Shown: in pieces, positions 38,291 to 48,700 of the stretch
Position numbering within the stretch: the stretch's first letter is position 1
How the letters are laid out: the number at the start of each line of letters is the position of its first letter
Source: Shewanella marina JCM 15074
GTDB taxonomy: Bacteria > Pseudomonadota > Gammaproteobacteria > Enterobacterales > Shewanellaceae
Assembly: GCF_000614975.1 (NCBI RefSeq)
Contig: NZ_BALM01000015.1
Location: 1-64,000 of the forward strand
Length of the DNA stretch: 64,000 bases
Reading direction: 5' to 3'
Notes under the pieces: model-generated
The model's input: only the letters and a program-made list of their open reading frames with translations
What the model was told of the DNA's origin: nothing
The model's database searches: none
Translations under genes and position numbers: made by a program

Positions 38291-39640
38291 TTAATTAGAT
38301 TGGTATGTGACATTGAATTGATAAATTTGTTTGAATGAGGGGTCATGCCAGCCTTTACGTAATAACTTAAATGAACCCATTAAGGTTAAATTTTTAGGTA
38401 GGTGTTCGTTATCATCAAAATTAAGTATTAGGCCTTTGCCTTCACGAGAATTACAAGTAGCGGTTGAATTTAATGCACCGTATCTACAAGCCCCATAACC
38501 AAGTGTGCCACTTAAATTAACGGGGTACACTATTCCTGTTGAATCTTTTAGATTGATAACAAATTTAGTTGGATTGGAATTATTCCATACCAGTTTTGAA
38601 GGGAAGTGTAGTACACCACTATATGCTAGAAATCCTGTTGCATTATTAGGTTGTTTAGGAATGGAGTACTGAGTACCTGACTTGCTAAAATCGATTTGTA
38701 TTTCTTTTTGTTTTTTGGCGTCTGGAGGCGTAATTATTGAACGTTTTTTTCGTGAGTAGCCAACGATGCTATCAATCCAGTTAGCGAAAGCATAGTTGCT
38801 TACATATATTTCGTATGAGTAGTATTTTTCACCGCATTTATATATTTTCCCACCACTTAAAATCCCATCTAAAAACCAATATTTATAATCATTTTGGTCA
38901 TATGAAATAATGGGGCCTCCAGATGAACCGGAAGGTTTATAAATCTCTTTATCACTCTCATTGAATGCAAAGATAAAGTTATCGATCAAAGTATGTTCTA
39001 TATCAGCAAAAAGGTTTACATTAATATTTGTTATACCGCAATTTTCTAAAGTATTTTTAATATCAACAAATTTTTGTCTCGCTTTTTGACCAGGGAATAA
39101 TTTTGTTTGATGGTAATTAAGTTGAATATTTTTATTACCTAGTGAATCTTTAATTACTTGGCTACGATAAACCGTCCATAATAATGAATCTACGTTATTT
39201 AAATATCTATTTAAATTTCCATGTTCAAGAGTTTTGTCCGTATCATTATTTGGTAAGGATACGGATTGTGATAATTTTAGTACTGCAATATCGGCATATG
39301 ATGTTCCTTTAAAATCAGGGTGAATATTAACTGAGTCTACTCTTAGAAGATTTGAAGTGTCCATATTGTTAATTGTTGGTATTAAAGGTTTGTCAGGTTG
39401 CTGTATTAATATGACTCTTGGGTTGACAGGGGAACCTTTAATATCGATAACGCAATGAGCTGCCGTTATTACATGCCATGAGTCTATAAATACACCTAAA
39501 CAGTTGCCACCACTTGTTGCATTATGTCTTGTTATAATAAGACTCACTGCTGCATCTGGGTAGAGTGATTTATCAATTGCATTTGCAGAGGGTATTAAAA
39601 ATGAAAAATACAAAATTAAAATATAAAATATTATCCTCAT
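38291..39640 (-). CDS. Secreted trypsin-like serine protease of the toxin operon
   Basis: 449 residues with a signal peptide (cut after PSANA). The S1 triad is readable: H in VITAAHCV, D in YADIAVLKL, S in GSSGGPII. The peptidase spans about 25-300; the last 130 residues form a beta-rich domain of unknown role with paired cysteines (GACRYG, ATCNSR). The ATG follows the upstream toxin stop by seven bases, and its Shine-Dalgarno AGGAG overlaps that stop codon (TAG at 39650-39652), so the two are translationally coupled. I infer that it processes the toxins outside the cytoplasm, but another target is possible. Confidence 0.85.
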   Translation of the reverse strand: MRIIFYILILYFSFLIPSANAIDKSLYPDAAVSLIITRHNATSGGNCLGVFIDSWHVITAAHCVIDIKGSPVNPRVILIQQPDKPLIPTINNMDTSNLLRVDSVNIHPDFKGTSYADIAVLKLSQSVSLPNNDTDKTLEHGNLNRYLNNVDSLLWTVYRSQVIKDSLGNKNIQLNYHQTKLFPGQKARQKFVDIKNTLENCGITNINVNLFADIEHTLIDNFIFAFNESDKEIYKPSGSSGGPIISYDQNDYKYWFLDGILSGGKIYKCGEKYYSYEIYVSNYAFANWIDSIVGYSRKKRSIITPPDAKKQKEIQIDFSKSGTQYSIPKQPNNATGFLAYSGVLHFPSKLVWNNSNPTKFVINLKDSTGIVYPVNLSGTLGYGACRYGALNSTATCNSREGKGLILNFDDNEHLPKNLTLMGSFKLLRKGWHDPSFKQIYQFNVTYQSN

Positions 39641-39649
39641 GGATTACTC

Positions 39650-42600
39650 CTATCTGTTGGTGCTTTTATTTTTATCCTTAAAGTAAAATAATTGTCCTTT
39701 TATTTTACTCTCATGTTTTATCTTATATAGCAAACTGTATAAGATAACCCAGTTATCATTAACCGTTATTTTGAATTTATTATTACTAGTTAGCTTACTA
39801 TTAGTTATAATGATTTTTGATTTTGTATCTTTATCATATAAAATAAAGTTGTTATAATTGCTTTGCATAATAAGATTATCTTCGTTTTTTACACTTAAAA
39901 CCAAGTTGTTTCGGTATTTATAACTTTGAATGACAATGTAGTTATAGTGTTTAAGAGTATTGTTAGTTAATTTGAAATTATATTTGCTTTTAGAATTGCT
40001 CCAAAAAAGATTGTTGATTGATTTTATTTTGGGGATTGAGGTCATTGATTGACTTCTATCTGTTTTGATTATTAGATTTTTTCCGTTATTTATATATAAC
40101 TGTTTGAATATACCAATCATCTTAGCTGAATCTTTGTGATACCTATATAGTTTATTAGTTGTTTGATTGTAAACATAATCACCACCATCAACAGCCTCTC
40201 CTATATATTTTACTTTTTCTTCATTTTTTTGCATTTTCGCAGTAAAAATACGTTTACTTTCAAATAAGTACCAAGTGGGATATTTATGTCCTATCAGTTT
40301 GATTTCTTTTGAAATTCTATATTTATCATTGAGTTTATTGATCGATTCTGACAAGTTATTATTTTTCTTTTGCCATTGAGGTCTAATAGCAATGAGAAGT
40401 GGCTTATTAATATTCGCAGGATCGACATCTTTATCAATAGTTAATACTAATCCATTTATTGTTATCAATTGTATTTGTTGACCAATAAGATTGGCTTTTG
40501 CAATATTGCCAGATAATAATGTAATTTTCTGGGCTTCATTTATTGGCGAAATTAACTTCAATTTGTCATTAATCGAAACATCACCAGTAATGATAGATTG
40601 TTTGTATAAGCTATTATCTTGTTTGTTGAATAACCATGCTGATTTTTTATCTGATGTAACTCCGAGTAGACTGATCGTTTTATTGTTAAGGTTTTTACCG
40701 GTAATAATCAGCAACATGGTTTGAGTATCTAACCAAAAATTTACTTTATCATTATTGTCATTCGTTAGTCCTAAAATGCTCAGTTGTGCAACTTTGTTTG
40801 ATTGACTTTGAGTCAGAGTGGTTATTTTATTTAATACTTGAGTATGGTTTTTTTTAAGCCAGTTCGGTGTGACACCAAATAACCATGCTTTTTGGTTTAT
40901 TAACCAAATATTGTTATCTGTAGTGATAGCAAATAATTTGTTATTGTTTAAAAAAACTTTTTCTATTTTGCTGTTTTTTTGAGGTATTTTTATTAGTTTT
41001 GATTGTGAGTGAGTACCTTGCTGGATATAAAGCTGTTTTTTATTAGCACTATAAAAATAATGACTTTGTTGTTTCCCATCTGTATGAACTAATATCAGAT
41101 CGTCAACATTTTTTTTATTAATATTAGCTTTTAAAACACCTGTATCTCCTGTTTGTTTTGAAAATACCCAAAATCTATGCTTTTTACCATTAACGGTGGC
41201 AGATATGGAAATAATGTGTGCCAAACTTGCATTGACCCACTTTTGAGGTTGCAGATCTGTTTTACCGTTTAAGTAATGATCTGTTATTTTGAAAAATGCT
41301 CGAGTATCTGTTTCATTTCTTGCATCATCTGAATTTAGAGCCGCAATAAGTTGCGTATCACCATTGATGCTAATGAGTGCCAGTTTGTTTTTTTTAACCC
41401 TATAAGTCCACTTTGCATTAAGGCCATTATCCATTTGTTGAGTAACAGCAAAAAATAAATTTTGTCCTTCAACCCATGCATGCGTTTTTATTGGTTGAGT
41501 TTGGGTGTGTAGCCAATCAAATAAACGATATTGACTGACAACTTTTTGGCGTTTTAAATCTACTCGCCAAAGTTCATTGGCGGCATGAAAATAAGCATCG
41601 TTATCTTTGATGGCGATAAGTTTTGCCTGATTTAAAAATGCCCCTTGTGCAGCTAATGGGGTATAAACAAAGCGCTTTTTATTCGTTTGATAGTAAGCGG
41701 TACCGACTGGCTGAGTTTTTCCTTGTGGGATAAAATTATTTATTTGAATAAATTTGCTATTAAGATGTTGACTATCGATGGTGGCGTCTAAATGTTGACT
41801 TAATTGTGTCAATGACTGCCATTGAGAAGCATCTTCACTTAATGGGATAAATTTTTTTGTATTTAGATCAACAGATAGAAGTTCATTATATTGATTAATG
41901 ATGATGATTTTATCTTGAGCTAATGATGAAATATTAATCGTAACAGTGCCAATTTTTAGGACTTTGCCAGTGAGTGAGTGGGCTTTATGTGTGAGACTAC
42001 GAGCATCTAATATCCATGTACTCGATTGTGTTTGGTTGCGTAATGTTAACTGGGCGCCGGTTTGCAAATGAATATGATATAGGCTGCCATTACCAGCCAG
42101 ATCATAGTGTAGTTTATTCTGGAATGCTGAACTTAGTTTGCGCATTATCAGGGTTTGTTTATGTGTTGGTAAATCAACCGTAATTTTAGTATCAATATAT
42201 TCCTGAGTGATTTTTCGAACGATATATTCAGAAGGGAAACTATAAAAATCATAATCAAAGGTGCGTGCTTTTTCTAGCTTGCGTAATACATCAAAACCAC
42301 TCGCTTGAAGCGTTGTTGCCCCTGGCAAGATTTGGTAGGTATAACCGATATAAGATTTAGGCGTAATCGGTAATACAATCATTTGATCTTTTGGTGATAT
42401 TTTCGAGTTAGCTGGATAGTTAAGGGCAATTCTAATATTGATGGCTTGTGATTTATTAGTTTGCATTTGTGGGAAGTCACCGGCCCAAAAGAAATAGTTG
42501 CTATCACCAGATCCCGTTTTGCCATGATGGCTCCGGTAGAGATATTGGCTATCAAAAGTGATTTGGTTATTGGTTAAATCAAGATGAGTAATGACAGCAC

Positions 42601-45600
42601 CATCTAACGGGCTATAAAAATTATATTTGGTGCCATCTTTCAGTTTTTTATGGGCAGTTTGGTAGCCGCCTAATTTGTACGCATTATTGATAATAGCAAA
42701 ATAGCGACCTACCGCTTTGGCATCATCTGCAACTTCGCCTAATGTTTGTGCTAACCCGATAAAACCAATGCTAAGCCCTGCGAAAATATCGCCACTAAAG
42801 CCTAATATGGCACTTGCTGTCGTGGCACCAATGAGGCCTGTTCCTAGCTCTGCAAGCCCAATGCTAAATGAGGTAGAATCAAAGCTAAGTTGGGTTGCAA
42901 ATACGGCTTTTTGTTGCTCGTTTTGAGCATGAGCTAATTCATAACTATCAAGTACGATTGCTGCTGGGCCATAAATGATACTCGCGCCTTGGTTGATAAT
43001 ATGAGGAATTTTACTTAGAGTCATTGTGGTTTGAATAATTCCACCATTAAATACTGCACGATATATCTTAAATATTTTATTGAGCTGGTTTATATCATCA
43101 TGAATAACTTGAGTTAAATTAATATAGGAATGGATTTCCATAGCTGTTGAAAGTTTGCTATTAATACTTTCATTTTGTTTTTTATTATAATGATTTTTAA
43201 AAAAGTTCATGACGGTTTGTATCGTTATTGCCGCACTTAATCCATTAATGCTTTCTATGTCACCAATATGATTATCAATTAATGGTTTATTATTTTTGAA
43301 GTCATATATTTTCTTTATGCTTTCAAATTTTTCATCTAGATGATTTTTGAATTCCCATAGGCTTTTATCTTTAAATTTAACAATTTTAATCTTATCTCTA
43401 TCACTCTGTATAAAGTGAAGAGTGAAATGATTTTTTTTTATTTTTTGTAAACTATCAAATACTGGGAACCAATTCATATTTAGTTGGTTAGCTTTATAAA
43501 GATTTTTTATTGAGTCGATGGCTCGGTTGGTTATATTGATTGTTCTCAATATATTCATATTGGATTTAAAGTCTGCATTTCTGGTTAAATTGTCAGCAAT
43601 GTCTGCAAATTCATGTGCGGTAGCTTGTGATAGCTGTTGGCGGGGACTATCTTGCGGATCAATCATAGTCTCAATTGATAATCCGGTAGAAAGATTAATA
43701 TTTCCTAATTGAGATGGATTAAGAAGATCTATATCAAATAATGGTTTGCTTGTTGTACCAAAAGATTCATATTTTTCTGCATATTTGTTTTTTATAAAGT
43801 GCTGTCTAAGTGCTTTTTTTAGCGCTTTGTGACTTGTAAATTTAAATACACCGAAATTAGGGTCATAAAAATAATAACTAACTTCATTGTTAATATTAGT
43901 CTTCCCCGCTAACATCGCATGATTTTGAGTATTAATTGTGAGCATAATACTACCATTATTAACACTGGCTCTTTTTAACATTGAGACAATATCTTTAATT
44001 GCTATTATGCCTTTATTGATTGAAGCTCGATCAGCTAATGGGTGCAGGTGTAACTGTTTTAGACTGTTATAGACATTAATGCTGGATATCGATTTTGGGT
44101 TTGCCATAGTCTTAAACAGAGTCGCAGTGAATTTATTGATTCCATTATCACCTTGTTGAGCAATCGCGACGGCCATTGAACGAGATAGTCCGACGCAGTT
44201 GCCTATTTTTCCTAATAAAATCATATCTTGTGGTGCTAGTTTTATCTGTTTTGCTCCTTGATTTTGCATGTACTGTTTAACTCGTTGAGTCTCATTTAAT
44301 ACATAATTTACGACAAATGACTGATAGGATTCTTCTGTATGACGAAATAGTGCACCTTTTTGCTCATTAGTTAGAATATGGTCATTATTAAAAAATAGAG
44401 CCATCAGTTCAGTAAATGTCATTGATTTTTCTGTTCCCGGAATGGGAATTTTTTTAAAATGCTGCATGCCATATTTGAAACCCATATTATGTTGACCAGA
44501 TAGGTTTTCTAGCCGTTCAGATTCAAGCAGATATTTGGTGATGAGAAGTCTATTTGGGTCTATAGATGGGTCATTATAGGGAGCAAGAACATTATCAATA
44601 CCCTCATGGACTTTCTTTTGTAACCACAGCCATGTGGTATCAAGTAAATAACTTCTTCCCAAGGCTTTTGTATATCTAGAGTCGTAGTATTCAAGCGTAT
44701 GTTCATTAATATCGATTTGGTTGTATAGTTCTGTTTTTTCTGGTTCTTTTGCTTTTTCTACTTGAGAAAATAATTCCCCTTGTTGCTGGATTATTGGGGC
44801 TAAATCATCATTAATTTTACGTTTTATGAGCTCTCTTAATTCATGCCATTCTCTTAATGCGGTGCTTTCATCAACTCTCATTGATGTACCATCGATGTAA
44901 TCATGTTCAGTCGGTATGTTTTGTATATCAATGCCTATCTCTTTAGTTAACATAACAATATGAGATTGGAGTTGTTTTCGTATATGGGTGAATTGTGTTA
45001 ACAATAATTGGTCATTTATATCGCCTAGGTGCTGTACCATTGTGTCAGGTAAATTATTGCGTTTAAGCAATAATGTTTTTAATGGTTGCTGAGGATCATT
45101 AATTAACTGAAGAGGCTGTAGGATCAGTTGCCACTGCTGGTTTTTATAAATAAGAAGTGCTCCCGCGATATCTGAATTGGGCTTTTCACTGTGGTAGTTT
45201 GCTTGTTCAGCAGCAAACACGACATTATCGTAGACAACGGCAATATTAGTACGGCTATCTCGATATACTCGATAAAAGTGCCTATTATGATCAGTTACAA
45301 CAATAGAAGCTCCAGTTAAAGGTGGGGTTAACACCAAAGTGCCATCGATAATCGCTTTTTTGGGGACATCAATATAAGATGGCGAGAGATTGTTAGGCCA
45401 AGTATTGGCAAGAAAAAATGTAGGTGTGGTGTTATCTGCAGCTGTTTGCGAATATTCTGCTTGGAAACCATTAAGGTTCTCAGAGGTTAATTTTACATAA
45501 CCACGGTATGGTAAGTTCTTGTCTTTAAAAATCGCCTGGGTATTGAGATGAAATTTATCTAAGAAATCCTCGGGATCATTAATTAAATTATCCATTGCAT

Positions 45601-45697
45601 CTTTTGAATTAGGCATCGCCAGACTGACTAATGGGATGCAGAGTCCTAGAGTCGCGATAACTATAATTAGTGCGAGATTATATTTCATCATTTTCAC
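39650..45697 (-). CDS. Exported LifA/TcdA-TcdB-pore-type toxin A
   Basis: 2015 codons from the GTG at 45697; the ATG at 45691 is the more likely start because AGGTGA, which contains that GTG, is its ribosome site. A signal peptide (LALIIVIATLGLCIPLVSLA) leads. About 490-640 is a papain/C58-like protease with C501 (GNCVGLS), H593 (NHAMLAG) and D612 (YDPNFGVFKF), the same order as in lymphostatin LifA/Efa-1. About 920-990 is a Gly/Ala-rich hydrophobic stretch (GTGLIGATTASAILG), then YDFYSFPSEYIVRKITQEY; these match the TcdA/TcdB pore-forming region. The last 900 residues are beta-rich repeats, perhaps propeller-like. No glycosyltransferase domain is present. AT-rich. It is a paralogue of 45725-51772. 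Confidence 0.8.
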   Translation of the reverse strand: MKMMKYNLALIIVIATLGLCIPLVSLAMPNSKDAMDNLINDPEDFLDKFHLNTQAIFKDKNLPYRGYVKLTSENLNGFQAEYSQTAADNTTPTFFLANTWPNNLSPSYIDVPKKAIIDGTLVLTPPLTGASIVVTDHNRHFYRVYRDSRTNIAVVYDNVVFAAEQANYHSEKPNSDIAGALLIYKNQQWQLILQPLQLINDPQQPLKTLLLKRNNLPDTMVQHLGDINDQLLLTQFTHIRKQLQSHIVMLTKEIGIDIQNIPTEHDYIDGTSMRVDESTALREWHELRELIKRKINDDLAPIIQQQGELFSQVEKAKEPEKTELYNQIDINEHTLEYYDSRYTKALGRSYLLDTTWLWLQKKVHEGIDNVLAPYNDPSIDPNRLLITKYLLESERLENLSGQHNMGFKYGMQHFKKIPIPGTEKSMTFTELMALFFNNDHILTNEQKGALFRHTEESYQSFVVNYVLNETQRVKQYMQNQGAKQIKLAPQDMILLGKIGNCVGLSRSMAVAIAQQGDNGINKFTATLFKTMANPKSISSINVYNSLKQLHLHPLADRASINKGIIAIKDIVSMLKRASVNNGSIMLTINTQNHAMLAGKTNINNEVSYYFYDPNFGVFKFTSHKALKKALRQHFIKNKYAEKYESFGTTSKPLFDIDLLNPSQLGNINLSTGLSIETMIDPQDSPRQQLSQATAHEFADIADNLTRNADFKSNMNILRTINITNRAIDSIKNLYKANQLNMNWFPVFDSLQKIKKNHFTLHFIQSDRDKIKIVKFKDKSLWEFKNHLDEKFESIKKIYDFKNNKPLIDNHIGDIESINGLSAAITIQTVMNFFKNHYNKKQNESINSKLSTAMEIHSYINLTQVIHDDINQLNKIFKIYRAVFNGGIIQTTMTLSKIPHIINQGASIIYGPAAIVLDSYELAHAQNEQQKAVFATQLSFDSTSFSIGLAELGTGLIGATTASAILGFSGDIFAGLSIGFIGLAQTLGEVADDAKAVGRYFAIINNAYKLGGYQTAHKKLKDGTKYNFYSPLDGAVITHLDLTNNQITFDSQYLYRSHHGKTGSGDSNYFFWAGDFPQMQTNKSQAINIRIALNYPANSKISPKDQMIVLPITPKSYIGYTYQILPGATTLQASGFDVLRKLEKARTFDYDFYSFPSEYIVRKITQEYIDTKITVDLPTHKQTLIMRKLSSAFQNKLHYDLAGNGSLYHIHLQTGAQLTLRNQTQSSTWILDARSLTHKAHSLTGKVLKIGTVTINISSLAQDKIIIINQYNELLSVDLNTKKFIPLSEDASQWQSLTQLSQHLDATIDSQHLNSKFIQINNFIPQGKTQPVGTAYYQTNKKRFVYTPLAAQGAFLNQAKLIAIKDNDAYFHAANELWRVDLKRQKVVSQYRLFDWLHTQTQPIKTHAWVEGQNLFFAVTQQMDNGLNAKWTYRVKKNKLALISINGDTQLIAALNSDDARNETDTRAFFKITDHYLNGKTDLQPQKWVNASLAHIISISATVNGKKHRFWVFSKQTGDTGVLKANINKKNVDDLILVHTDGKQQSHYFYSANKKQLYIQQGTHSQSKLIKIPQKNSKIEKVFLNNNKLFAITTDNNIWLINQKAWLFGVTPNWLKKNHTQVLNKITTLTQSQSNKVAQLSILGLTNDNNDKVNFWLDTQTMLLIITGKNLNNKTISLLGVTSDKKSAWLFNKQDNSLYKQSIITGDVSINDKLKLISPINEAQKITLLSGNIAKANLIGQQIQLITINGLVLTIDKDVDPANINKPLLIAIRPQWQKKNNNLSESINKLNDKYRISKEIKLIGHKYPTWYLFESKRIFTAKMQKNEEKVKYIGEAVDGGDYVYNQTTNKLYRYHKDSAKMIGIFKQLYINNGKNLIIKTDRSQSMTSIPKIKSINNLFWSNSKSKYNFKLTNNTLKHYNYIVIQSYKYRNNLVLSVKNEDNLIMQSNYNNFILYDKDTKSKIIITNSKLTSNNKFKITVNDNWVILYSLLYKIKHESKIKGQLFYFKDKNKSTNR

Positions 45698-45724
45698 CTA
45701 AATACTCAGTCTGATTTACAATGA

Positions 45725-48700
45725 TTATTTTAATAGTTGATTTATCGTGAATATTTGATTTTTGATTAGTCTATTTTTTTCTATTAATGACAATATACTG
45801 TATAAGTAATACCACCCATTAAAAGTGTAAAACATAAATTTATTATTACTGGCTTTGTTCGCATCTAAAATTAATATATTTGTCTTAGATAATGGGTCAT
45901 AGATCGAAAAGTTATTATTGTCACGACCGATTAATAATTTTTGTGGATAGTCGAATTTTATTCTAAGTTTATTTCTTCTTTCTGTAGACAATATGAATAT
46001 GTTGCCGTAATGCTTTAAATTAGTTTTGTTGATGTATAATTGGTTACGGTTATCAGCCCCGCTGACTAATAGGATATTAATATTCTTAATTCTAGGTAGT
46101 TTATAGTGTGGTGCATTTTTCTCAATTCTTAATGTTATGCTATGGCCTGCTTCAATATTGATATATGAATACTGACCCATATTGATAACTTTACTTTTCT
46201 GCCAATATAATGTTCTTTTATTTTTACTATAGAAATAGTCTCCTCCGTCTATAGATTCTCCAATATAAACTAATGGTTTCTTATGATGTATTCTTGCACT
46301 AAAAATACGCTGCTGATGGGGTAAGTACCATGAGGTACTATTGAGTCTAACTTGTTCGGCTAGTTGATATTGTTTTTTTAATTGTTGTAATGCTAATTTA
46401 ATATCTGCATTCGATTTTTGCCATTCTGGTGTTAATGCTATAAGTCGCGGTTGCTGTTTATTATGGTCTATTTTATTAATTTCGAATACCATTCCATCTG
46501 GAGTGTGTAATTGTAATTGTTGACTTAGAATTCTAGCTTGTATTATTTTTCCTGCTAATAATGGGCTGCGAATCGGTTCAGCGATGTCTGAGGCAAGAAC
46601 TAACTTATTATTAAGTGCAATATCATTTGTAATTACAGCCTGTTTATATAAAGTGTTATCTGTGTGATTTAATAGCCATGCCCATTGATTCTCCTCGCTA
46701 AGACCAACATATTGCATCGACTGTCTGGCTGGGGTTTGAATTGTTCCTATGAGTTGAGTTGAAGCTTGATCAAACCATAAATTAACTAAATTACCTGCAC
46801 TGTCTTTTGCTCCTATGATTTTCAGTTGGGCCTGCTTTCTGTGGAATTGATTTGAGTGACGGGTAATTTGATTAATGACTTGTGCATAATTCGTCATTAG
46901 CCAGTCATGGCTCACTCCTGCTAACCAAGGGAATTTGTCAATTAGCCAGATACTATTATCAGATGTGAGAGCAAATAACTTTCCTTGTTGATTAAATACC
47001 CTTGTTAATGTTCCTGCTGGTGTTTCAAACTTAATCTTTTTAGCTGGCTTATTATAGCCTTCTTGTAGGTAGAGATTTTTTTGGTTGTGAGAATAAAAAT
47101 AGAATCGAGATCTTTGTATATCATGATTGACCAGCAGTAAGTCATTCGGTAAGTCGGTATCGAGATTTGCTGTTATGACAGTCGATAATATTTTTGATTT
47201 TTTTATAATCCAATAACGATAATTATGAGCTTGAATACTGGCTGAAGTTGAGACAACCTCTGCACGAGAGGCGAAGATCCTCTTTTCTGGGGAAAGATCA
47301 ATATAGTTGTCTGTCTCATGTCGCATATGGAAAAATTGATTAGTCATTGTTGCACTTTTTTTCACATTTTTAACCAGTTCTGCCATGAACTGAGTATCGC
47401 CATTAATATCAATGAGGGACAATTTATTCGGTGTGACTTTATAGGTCCACTTTCCGACGTTTCCGTCATCAAGTGTATGTTTTACCGAAAAATATACAGA
47501 ATCACCTTCTATCCATCCCTGACTGTATACTGGTATGCTCACGGTATTATCTGGAATAAATAGATGATATTGAGAGATAACTTTTGGTTGCTTGACATCT
47601 ACCAGCCATAGTTGATGTTTATTGGAGAAATAGGCAAGGTCACCATTGATAGCAATTAATTTTGCGTCATTTAAAAAGGTGTTTTGGACTGGTACTGGAG
47701 TGTAAATATAACGCTTTTTCTTGCTCTGGTAATAGGCGTTACCAACAGATTGTGTTTGACCTTGAGGGATAAAGTTTTTCACTTTAATTAACTGGCTATC
47801 AAGATGTATTGATTTTAATTCTGCTTCAAGCTGCTGGTTTAATTTAGTTAAAGATGGCCATTTTGATAAATCTTCATTGATGGGAATAAATTGACGACGA
47901 TGAATATCCACTAACAACATTTCATTGTGTTGCTTGATGATCATTATTTTAGGCGTAGTCAATTTTCCTATGTTGATATTGATATCACCAATCATCAATG
48001 TGTTGTTGTTAAGTGTTGGCTGATTATTTTTTAAATAGCGGGCATCAAATATCCACCAAGTTGTTTGGCTTTGGTCAATTTCACTCAATTGGACATTAGC
48101 ACCAGTTTGTAGGCCGATACGATAGCGTCCACCTCTACCTGTAAATTGGTAATTTATTTTGTTTTTTAATCTGCTATCGAGCTTACGCATAATGACATTT
48201 TGGTCATGATCATCAAAATCAATTTTTATATTTGTGGGTTGATATTCTTGGGTAATTTTGTAGGCGATGTATTCAGAAGGGAAAATGTAAAAGTCATAAT
48301 CGAAATCTTGTGTCTTCTCTATTTTTCTTAAAATATCAAAGCCTTTATCGTGACGGCTTGTTGCACCTGGTAATATTTGATAATCATAATTGATATAAGA
48401 TTTAGGGGTTGCAGGCAGTAGAATTAGTTGGTTATTGGGTTTTATCTCAGCGGTAGATGGGTAGTTAAGTGCAGCTCTAATATTGATTGACGCTGATTTA
48501 TTATGTTGGACTTGTGGGAAATCTCCTGCGAAAAAAAAATAATTACTGGCTCCTGACCCCGTACTTCCATGATGGCTTGGATATAAATATTGACTATCAA
48601 ATGTTATCCTATTTTTAACTAAATCAAGATGAGTAATGACTGCACCTGCAAGTGGGCTATAGACTTTAAAAGAACTACCGTCTTTCATTTTTTTATTAAT

